DNA from: Kalmusia sp. IMI 367209 | Lineage: Eukaryota; Ascomycota; Dothideomycetes; Pleosporales; Didymosphaeriaceae | Reading direction: 5' to 3' | Assembly: GCA_027946365.1 (NCBI GenBank) | Contig: JAPEUQ010000022.1 | Coordinates: forward strand, 310,001 to 374,000 | Length of the DNA: 64,000 nt | In this document: piece after piece, positions 56,801 through 64,000 of the stretch | Layout: every line of letters begins with the position of its first letter | How positions within the stretch are numbered: position 1 is the stretch's first letter | The notes under the pieces: generated by a model | Databases searched by the model: none | What the model was told of the DNA's origin: nothing | Seen by the model: only the letters and a program-made list of their open reading frames with translations | Made by a program: the position numbers and the translations under genes

Positions 56801-58500
56801 GCGATTTTGTCTGCTCAGTAGCCTTCTCTCATGACTCAACTCAAATCGTGTCAGCGTCGGCCGATAAGACAATCAAGATCTGGGATAGTAGCGGTAAACT
56901 CCTGCGAACGCTCGAGGGCCATAGCGCTTCTGTTTACTCAGCATCCTTCTCGCATGACTCAAATCACGTCGTGTCAGCGTCAGGCGATAAGACGGTCAAG
57001 ATCTGGGATAGTAGCGGCGAGCTTCTACATACACTTGAGGGCCATAGCGCTTTTGTCTGCTCAGTAGCCTTCTCTCATGACTCAACTCAAATCGTGTCAG
57101 CGTCGGCCGATAAGACAGTCAAGATCTGGGACGCTAGCAATGGCGGGTGCATCCAGACGCTCACGGGCCATAGCACCTGGATTGACTCAGTGGCTTTCTC
57201 TCATGATTCGAAACGACTAGCGTCGGCGTCGCGCGACAAAACAGTCAAGATCTGGGACGCTAGCAGCAGCAGGTGTATAAAAACACTTACAGGCCATAGC
57301 GGCTGGATCGACTCAGTGACATTTTCTCATGATTCAACACGACTGGCGTCGGCATCGCGTGATGGAACAGTCAAGATCTGGGACAGCAGTGGTAAACACC
57401 TACAGACGCTTGAGGGACATAGCGCATTTGTCTGCTCAGTAGCCTTCTCTCACGATTCACTTCAGATCGTGTCAGGGTCATACGATAAGTCAGCGAAGAT
57501 CTGGGATGCTAGCAGCGGGAAGTCTCCACAGACAGTCGAGGACCATAGCGGCGCTCTTATCCGTTCAGTAGCCTTCTCTCATGACTCAACGTGGGTCGCA
57601 TCAGGGTCAGGCGATGGAATAATTAAGATCTGGGATGGTAGCAGCGGCGAGCACCTACAAACGCTGAAGGGCCACAGTACATCAGTCCTGTCAGTAGTCT
57701 TCTCTTATAACTCGACCCGGATCGCGTCAGCATCAAACGATAAGACAATCAAGATCTGGGACGCTAGCAGTGGCGAGCTCCTACAGACGCTTGAGGGGCA
57801 TAGCAGCTGGGTTACGTCAGCAGCCTTCTCTCATGACTCAACTCAAATCGTGTCAGCGTCAGGCGACAAGACAGTCAAGATCTGGGACACTAGCAGCGGT
57901 AAACACCTACAGACGCTCAAAGGTCATACCTACGAGGTTAACTCAGCAACCTTCTCTCATGACTCAAAGAGGATCGCGTCAGGGTCAGATGACGGGATGG
58001 TTAAAATCTGGAACACTAGTAGCGGCGAGCACTTGCAAACACTTGAAGGCCACAGCGCTTTTATTAGGTCAGTAGCCTTCTCTCATGACTCGACTCGAAT
58101 TGCATCAGCGTCAACCGATAGGAGGGTCAAGATTTGGGACGCAAGCAGCGGTGAATGCCTGCAGACAGTTGAGGTTGGCCGGCTAATCTCTAACATATCG
58201 TTCGATTCTACTGGCTTCTATCTTCACACTAATACTGGTGCTGTTGCCATCGACGATTTATCAAGGCCGAACAGGACGACAGCTTTGATGAAACCTCTAC
58301 CTCAGCATCAATACACAGGACTAAGTTCGGATAATGCATGGGTGACGTACAATTCGAAGAAGATGTTATGGTTACCCTTGGAGTATCGGCCTTCGTCCTC
58401 CGTTATATCTGGAAAAAAAATTGCTATAGGTGTCACAAGTAGGAGGATATGGATACACACCTTTGATATTAACGAAAAATTCTCCGAAGATGCACAATAA
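53852..58500 (+). CDS. NACHT-WD40 NLR (STAND receptor)
   Basis: Exons 53852-54346, 54400-56382 and 56437-58500. The introns are 53 and 54 bp with CTGAC and CTAAC branch sites, all phase 0, giving 1513 residues. The N-terminal domain is of NACHT_N type (PERLWDRAYDQAK, AWVGVCFALE|ILMNPLTQASSNRQG, YVVSRMDWYWNLSSLL). The NACHT ATPase has Walker A ADPGKGKTM (378-386), Walker B YLIIDALDEC (ending at 489) and KWIVSSRNRPDI. The winged-helix region ends with VYFVHQSAKDFLLD, and a linker has LVQDARRFVMYHR and APLQVYVSALAFSP. Twelve regular WD40 repeats (about 898-1400) and one degenerate unit follow, then a short tail. Such proteins sense a ligand with the WD40 blades, oligomerise and switch on the N-terminal domain; some het genes are of this class. 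No break was found. Related repeats flank the gene. Confidence 0.93.
56643..58170 (+). repeat. Twelve near-identical WD40-coding tandem repeats
   Basis: Period 123-129 bp within exon 3 of the NLR. Each unit encodes (L/T)xGHSxxVxSVAFSHDS, then IxSASxDKTVKIWD and SSGE. DNA identity between units is high, for example TCAGTAGCCTTCTCTCATGA recurs many times. Variation concentrates at the two or three residues after GHS and at the positions after HDS, which lie on the binding face of WD40 propellers. Confidence 0.93.
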
Positions 58501-58929
58501 GTAGGAAATTGAACATGGCTTTTCTGGCCCTTCTTTCTTTCTTGAGCTGTTAGCCTTTTTACAAGAGTTGGGGACGAATGTGGGCATATAGTTAATAATT
58601 TGCCCAGTGGAGTCGTCGAGACATCTTCGGTCGATGATAGCATCATTTCACCACAACGCACACAAGGCAAATTAGATGCACATCTAGGTCATGCTACTGA
58701 ATATGACGGCTGACCCGCTCCTTCTCTGAGCTTGCACTGGAATCAAGACGACGGAATGTAGCCTCGGATAGCTTTATGCCTTAGCAAGCATAGCTATTGT
58801 CGCCTCTCTTCTGCACTGCACTCAACGCTTGTAGACACCCACCATTCAAAATTTTCGACATCTTCGACGTCGAATTAGAGTACCTTTTAACGACCATAAA
58901 TGCTGCACGTGTAAGGGACCAAGGAACAT
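58501..58929. other. 3' flank of the NLR gene
   Basis: No gene seen; minus-strand frames here are antisense to the end of the NLR or lack motifs. Confidence 0.4.
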
Positions 58930-59120
58930 TTGACCATGCAATCACTGTATCACCATAAGATGCCGAATCTTTCCACCCTTATACATGCTGGCAGCGACAG
59001 CGTTCTACCAGTGGCACTTCGTCCACATCAACCCACTCATTGAAGCTTAGGCTTCAATTTTAGTATTCTATGTCATGCAAGCCGGTCGTCCACTGCCATG
59101 CTTGCTGTTGCCGAGGCTCA
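58930..59120 (+). repeat. Dispersed repeat R1, copy Z
   Basis: Partial copy matching 60650-60800: the blocks TATYACCAWAAGATRY, ATCTTTCCACCYTT, TTCTACC, TTTTAGTATTC and CTGTTGCCG occur in order. It is shorter than and diverged from copies X and Y. Confidence 0.5.
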
Positions 59121-59242
59121 TTCTATACTCTTTTGACTTGCCTTTTTTTTTTTCCTTTCTAAAAAGGCGGTACTAGATATCTGCCGAGTACTTGGTATAA
59201 CCAAGTAGGATTTACTAGCTCTCCGTGTATTCTCTCCGTTAT

Positions 59243-59372
59243 AATGTATGCTCAATTCCTTGGTTCTATTTCGCGAAAGCGTAGTATACGTGAGGGATTA
59301 GGACCAAAGTATACTTCATGATGAATTATATAATTAAAGCCTCGCGGGGGCTAGCATGGGCCCGTAGATCAT
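59243..59372 (-). pseudogene. APH-fold kinase fragment, copy 2 (transition-mutated)
   Basis: Matches 53085-53229 base by base over about 130 bp: ATGTATGCTC, TTCGCGAAAGCGTAGTATAC, GAGGGA and GCCTCGCGG are shared. Nearly all differences in the first 70 bp are transitions (for example CTCGGTTCCG to CTTGGTTCTA, ACTGGGACCG to ATTAGGACCA). This pattern fits repeat-induced point mutation of a duplicated fragment. No open frame remains. Confidence 0.75.
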
Positions 59373-59772
59373 TGATCTAGACCTCTGAAAGCCGTTGTAG
59401 CAAACTGAAGACCGATCAAACCTCTCACTTCTTCGAACCCCTTCCCTCGCCAATGCCAAAATTAAGCAGCGGTCGAGGGCTAGTCGTGGATTATAGAAGG
59501 AAAAAAGAATGAGAAGAAAGGTATCGGACAAGAGAGGGGAGAGATGCGGCCGTGGGTGTTAAGGCTTGGACCGAGGAGGTGGGTTTAGTGTCACCGGCAG
59601 CACGATGATAGTTCAAGCAGACGCATGTTGGCTGAAGGAGTTCCTGCTACACATAGCAAGGACGATTGAGCCTTTTTTATCGTTATGTCAGCAGGCTAGT
59701 TATATAGCGTTTCTGATAGCATCCTCAACAATCAATCATTTTGTCTTCAACAGCGCATACGCAGGCGGAAAG
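59373..59772. other. Intergenic, no gene seen
   Basis: Left flank of LTR copy E. A 72-codon frame from 59566 has no motif. Confidence 0.4.
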
Positions 59773-59967
59773 TGTAAGGAGTGAAGTGCGTGATCCCGAG
59801 ATGATGTAATCACGTGATAGTTATCTGCCAAAGATCGCTGCGCAGGCGAGGCGCTAGGAGCGCGCTAGCGCGACTTCCCCAAAATCCAGGGGAAGATAGG
59901 GGATAGAGGATAGATTTCAATCTCATCACTACTTGAACAATGCTCGCTGCTATAACTAATCCTAACA
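59773..59967 (-). mobile_element. Solo LTR copy E (Ty1-copia-like)
   Basis: 195 bp, on the plus strand TGTAAGGAGTGAAGTGCGTG ... ATAACTAATCCTAACA. It has a perfect 5 bp target-site duplication GAAAG (59768-59772 and 59968-59972). No internal sequence remains. Confidence 0.92.
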
Positions 59968-60571
59968 GAAAGGGCTCGAAACAACTCGGTGGCGCACTGT
60001 CGTACGGTCCGTACGGTCAAAGAACCAACAGCCCCTTATATAGCACCGCAATCATGAGCGCTGTATAGGAGCGCTCAAGTCTGACCGTACAAGTTCAGAA
60101 AAAGTGTACATTTTTAGCATCTCAAAAGGCCTGCTATCGTGAGCACATATCTGATGTAGCGCAATAATGGTCACCCCAGATTTAAATCTTTGCAGATATG
60201 TTTGGAGAGATACCATTCCCGAACCTGCACGCCACCTTCTCTTTGACATACTTTTACCTCCAGGGCAAGGTTATGACCAGAGCGGGTCGGCGGTCATCCC
60301 TGCTAGCGCCAATGAATACGTACGTTCACTCTTTCAAGATTGCGCGGAAGGCGATGGTAGGCTGATAATGAGAAGAGGACAGAAGGCAGCCACAGATGGT
60401 GTGGCGTCTTGCGAAGCACAGCCACCATCAGATACGATTTCTGCTGAAAACAGCCCGTAACCTGGCGGTCAGTTTCTCACTTCTTCATCCTGCATCTCTG
60501 CTCTACTTTTCCCAACTCTCGTGAGCTTTTTACAACCCAAACTCTCCGCAGGCCATACAAGTCAAAACACG
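59968..60571. other. Intergenic with one unassigned small frame
   Basis: An ATG-started frame at 60167-60460 (97 codons) begins MVTPDLNLCRYVWRDTI and continues EPARHLLFDILL. It looks protein-like, but no family, intron or promoter support was found. Confidence 0.35.
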
Positions 60572-61050
60572 AGCACCTCTTTACGGCGCTAATGATTGCA
60601 GTGCTTCATACAAGGAGCCGTTTGTTGGATACCGTGCGACAGCTATATTACCAAGATATGCAACATCTTTCCACCTTTGCATGCGCTTGGAACTATGGCT
60701 TCTACCGTTGACACTCAATCCGCCTATCAGAGCATAGACTTCGATTCTAGTATTCCCTAACTTGTAATGCTAATCTCTGTTGCCGGCTGCTATGCGTGCT
60801 GTGTCCGACGCCTGCCCTATCCTAGGCATCTGGCTGCCACTCGGCATGCGTCTTGGTCATAGTGTGCTCGGGAGGCACAAGAATGCGATTCGTTTGAGCG
60901 GGTATGTGCGGTCGGCGAAGGGATCAACAGCGGTCTGTAGGGCTTAAGGCCGACGTGATAGAGGTTGCGGGAACCACCGAAGTAAACTTAGTCGGCTGTT
61001 GGATGACATATTGAGGTTGTACAATGGTTGTGTCAGAAGCTGATTGCGGT
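60572..61050 (+). repeat. Dispersed repeat R1, copy Y
   Basis: Colinear with copy X at 49461-49935 and, in its middle, with copy Z at 58930. The clearest stretch is TTACGGCGCTAATGATTGCA through CCAAGATATGCA (about 90 bp). It ends near TGTGTCAGAAGCTGATTGCG, which matches X near 49908-49929. Confidence 0.65.
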
Positions 61051-63358
61051 TTCGCGGGTTTGATGGCGGACGCGTTCGTTGGCTTTGCACAAGCGCTAGG
61101 GCCAGCACTGCTCCGAAGACAAGGCCGGATTTATGATATCCCGCAGCGCTTGGCAATGGCGATGCACAGCCACGGGCGCGAACGCCGCCACAACAGATTG
61201 CTGGCCTAACGGCGGGGTGGCGCGTGCGGGGACGCTTTGCACTAGCTAGGATCGGTACTCGCTTCCACTGGATGTAGCGATTGGCGTGGCGGCCCCGCCC
61301 CACAGCGCGCATAGGGCTGATGAAGACTTCTTAGTATCGGAGGGAGGTTGCGGAGGTAGGATAAGGCCCTTTTTTCAAAAATTCGGAGCGAAAAAGGCTT
61401 GAGGTTGGCGTTGTGGGGAGCCTGTTATGCCACAACACCAGGAGCTATATAAATCAGGCGCAGAGGCGACGATGCGAACGTAATTTTCAGGTAGGAGGAA
61501 TTATAGAGGTTTAGAATTAGCTATAGTAGATTATTTTCATAGAACTAGAGTACTATTTGTGATGTGCATGGGCTTTTCAGCTGCTATAGGTCAAAGTACA
61601 CCTCATCTATCTCGTCATACCAGGTGTCTCGCTACGTAGGAATGCACATTAGCTTTCTCTAGAGTTATCATATAGGGTATACTAGAGGACACACGGGAAG
61701 GTTTGGAATAAAAATTAAGTAATTTCAGGCGAGGGGTTTACGTGAAGTCGTAAGAATAGGGTTTTCGTGGTACGCGAAAAAACCACGTGCGATGATTAGC
61801 TAATAACGTACAAGGACTTCGTATTATACTCTACTTTCTTTCCCTATCTATCATCTCTATGCTTTGTCTTCACTCCTACCTTTGCTCTATAATCTCGTAG
61901 AGATGATGATGATGACGCCATATGCTATGACCGCACCGCCCTCGCTTCCGCTACCACTCACAGAGGATGATCACGCGCTAGCGCATAGTGAGATAGGAAA
62001 GAGTATGTGACATGTTCAACAATGCTAAAGAATAGCGAGGGCAACCGTGGGTGAGTAACGGCCATACGGGCGATAATGCGACTGGCTGAAGCACTTTGAC
62101 GCGCATACAAAGACGCGTGCTGTTGGCGAACTATCGACGGCTCATAGTAGACCGCCATAAGAGTCACACCACGCTTTTGTTCCTGAAGTTTTGCAGAGTA
62201 CGGAGGAACACCACTCTGTTTATGCCTCCGCACTCGTCGCACGCACTATAGCCGCTAGACGTCGGTTGTTTTGCTCCGTTGAAGAAGGCGCACGGACGCC
62301 AAGCCGGGACCTTACGAGGAGTCACATGAACCACATTAGAGGCTTGACCCAACTCCCCTTCCCCCGCTAAAACGCGGTATAGGGACTGCTGAATTCCATG
62401 CTTATTACTAGAATCATATCGCCCTCCACAGTGCGTGTCAAGCGTGAGTCCTACACCTGTGATGTTGCCAAGCCCGTTGTCACGTGCGCACCTCGGTGTA
62501 TCCAAAAAGCGAAGACCTTAGTTATTTGCTCGCTACAGGTGTGCCTGACTGCAAGCAGCAGCGCATCTCAATAGCCCAATGAATTAGACCCGACGACAGC
62601 CTCGCCTCTCTTCTTGTACCGACCGTGCCACAACTTTTATTTACGGCGATACGCATTGCCGGGATGTCATTGCGCGGCCCGGCGCGTGGGCAGGTCCCAG
62701 CGCCAGAGTGTCGCTAAAATGCCGTGGTTGCGCCTTACAAGAACGCCTCTTAAGCCATCGTACCGCCCATTTCGCCGGAACAACCTTTTCGGAATGCCGG
62801 ACATCTCGGATTTCAAGAATAGTTCGTCACTGCTGTCGTGAGTTCACAGACAAAGTCTGGCCGTCACCGTTTTCTGTTGCCGGTTTGTGGAGAGAGCCTC
62901 TTATCGGTACGATGATGTGGACATTAGCGCTCGACAACGATGGCTATGGCATTAAAGATAGTCAGGTGATCGTCAGCAGAGGTTGGTACCCTTGGTATCT
63001 AATATTGTGTTTCCCGACACTGACCAGTGTAGTGCCTTTGTCGTCCTAGACAACAGTAGATAGTCGACACTCAATTGGATTTTTTCCATCGTTTCCCGAA
63101 TATAATAGCGACTGGAGTGGATGCACAGATTTTACCAAGCTAAAGACTGGATACGCTTCTTTGTTTCAATGATCGCAGGAACAGTACTTGGGGAGGACTC
63201 CTTATTAGGACAAGTCTTCATTGCATGATCTGATCGAAGTCTCGGATTGATTTTGAGTAATAGGTCAACACCCAGGATAGCTCTCTCTGCGCAGCAATTG
63301 CAAGTATCTCACAAGTGCCATGAATCAATTCGATTTAGCACCTTCGAATATCTGTTAC
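61051..63358. other. Gene-poor stretch
   Basis: About 2.3 kb without a supported gene. Frames at 61.9-62.5 kb (minus) and 62.6-63.0 kb (plus) overlap and show no motif I can name. It lies downstream of the partial transporter gene. Confidence 0.4.
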
Positions 63359-64000
63359 CTAATCTCGTGGAGGTTCATGTTCAGCGCGTTCCCTCCACTT
63401 TGCCCCGAAGAAGTAAAACGGAATGGCCGAGAGCATTGAGAGCGAAACAAGCATAAACATAATCATGTATACCTGGATCCAGCCTTGGGAAGCAACCCAG
63501 TCCACAGCCGTATACAAAAACAAGAAGGCAACGAGATTCTTGAAGGCGTTGATTGCAACCAAACATTCTGCAGCAGCTTTGGGAAAACACTCTACAACAT
63601 AGGTAATAGCAACGTTAGGCGCGTAGATGGTACCGAATGATACTGTGTGTCTAGTCAGCAGGCTAGTCATAGATGACGATCATCCAAACAAGCCAAGTGC
63701 TTACCCATGCCGAATCCGAACGCAATAGCAATCCAGTGTAGTTTCTCCGAGCACGAAAATGCGATCAGAATACAACCGGCAGGCGAAATGAGGCAGCCTG
63801 GAATAAGAGCTAGCAGTCGCTGCTCCGGGTACACAACACCGCCCTGCCTGATGATCGTCTTCGCTGTGATTATGTCGGCTGCATACCCACCACCAAAACA
63901 GCCAATAACGAAAGCAATTATGGCGGCAACCTGCATCAGACCGACGCCAATGCCGGAGAACAGATATGGCGGTGCCATGAGAAAGTTTGGGAAGGCAAAA
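63359..64000 (-). CDS. MFS transporter, C-terminal part (cut by window edge)
   Basis: The gene enters from beyond 64000 on the minus strand. The visible exon 64000-63705, a 62 bp intron (63643-63704, GTAAGC...CACAG) and the last exon 63642-63359 encode the second half of a major facilitator protein. Family features are FSGIGVGLMQVAAIIAFVIG, the cytosolic loop RQGGVVYPEQRLLALIPG and helices SFGTIYAPNVAITYVVECFP, AINAFKNLVAFLFLYTAVDW and MIMFMLVSLSMLSAIPFYFF. The GG-x-PE-x-RL loop and AFKN motif point to the DHA1/HOL1-like drug:H+ antiporter-type branch common in fungi. The substrate cannot be inferred. The frame is open to the window edge, so the N-terminal helices should lie just outside. Confidence 0.88.

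Noticed and set aside
60167..60460. A 97-codon ATG frame beginning MVTPDLNLCRYVW
   Set aside because: Looks somewhat protein-like, but no homologue, promoter or splice evidence can be named from the sequence alone.

Overview
The window reads as nuclear DNA of a filamentous ascomycete (Pezizomycotina, probably Dothideomycetes; the class is an inference). The evidence is short 44-85 bp GT-AG introns with CTAAC/CTGAC-like branch sites, a Zn2Cys6 regulator, DUF3433 membrane proteins, a cutinase, NACHT-WD40 and SesB-like genes, OTT_1508-type deaminase, pogo/Fot1 and Ty1-copia-like remnants, and many transition-rich decayed copies that suggest repeat-induced point mutation. It is a gene-poor accessory-type region: roughly fourteen intact or nearly intact genes lie among pseudogenes and repeats.

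Layout. 0.4-1.7 kb: relic of an NB-ARC/TPR NLR followed by a solo LTR. 2.3-7.9 kb: two convergent membrane-protein genes, a DUF3433 protein and an unassigned 779-residue protein. 8.5-17.8 kb: decayed ground with a pogo transposase stub, one small three-exon gene, a trypsin-like peptidase pseudogene, an F-box pseudogene, two solo LTRs and a NACHT relic. 18.1-21.5 kb: a SesB-like alpha/beta hydrolase followed on the same strand by a trypsin-like peptidase with a full His/Asp/Ser triad. 23.7-26.9 kb: a secreted BPL_N-domain protein divergent from a Zn2Cys6 factor. 29.6-33.0 kb: a small membrane protein, a solo LTR, an ankyrin relic and an APH-fold kinase. 34-40.5 kb: an OTT_1508-like deaminase and a dynamin-like GTPase, both on the minus strand. 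42-48.7 kb: a Dcr2-type phosphoesterase relic, a second APH-fold kinase and a TPR-protein kinase fusion. 50.8-51.8 kb: cutinase. 53.9-58.5 kb: a complete three-exon NACHT-WD40 NLR flanked by related repeats. 59-61 kb: repeats and a fifth solo LTR. 63.4-64 kb: C-terminal part of an MFS transporter that runs off the window.

How it may work together (inference). The density of NLR-type genes and relics (NB-ARC/TPR, NACHT, NACHT-WD40, ankyrin), stand-alone effector-type enzymes (SesB-like hydrolase, trypsin-like peptidase), a TPR-kinase, a dynamin-like GTPase and an OTT_1508-like deaminase suggests a fungal innate-immunity or allorecognition island under rapid turnover. The hydrolase-peptidase pair is the best candidate for an undescribed two-gene unit.

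Caution: three or four genes carry single frameshifts exactly at homopolymers or a dinucleotide run. These are either early pseudogenes or assembly errors, and read-level checking decides which.
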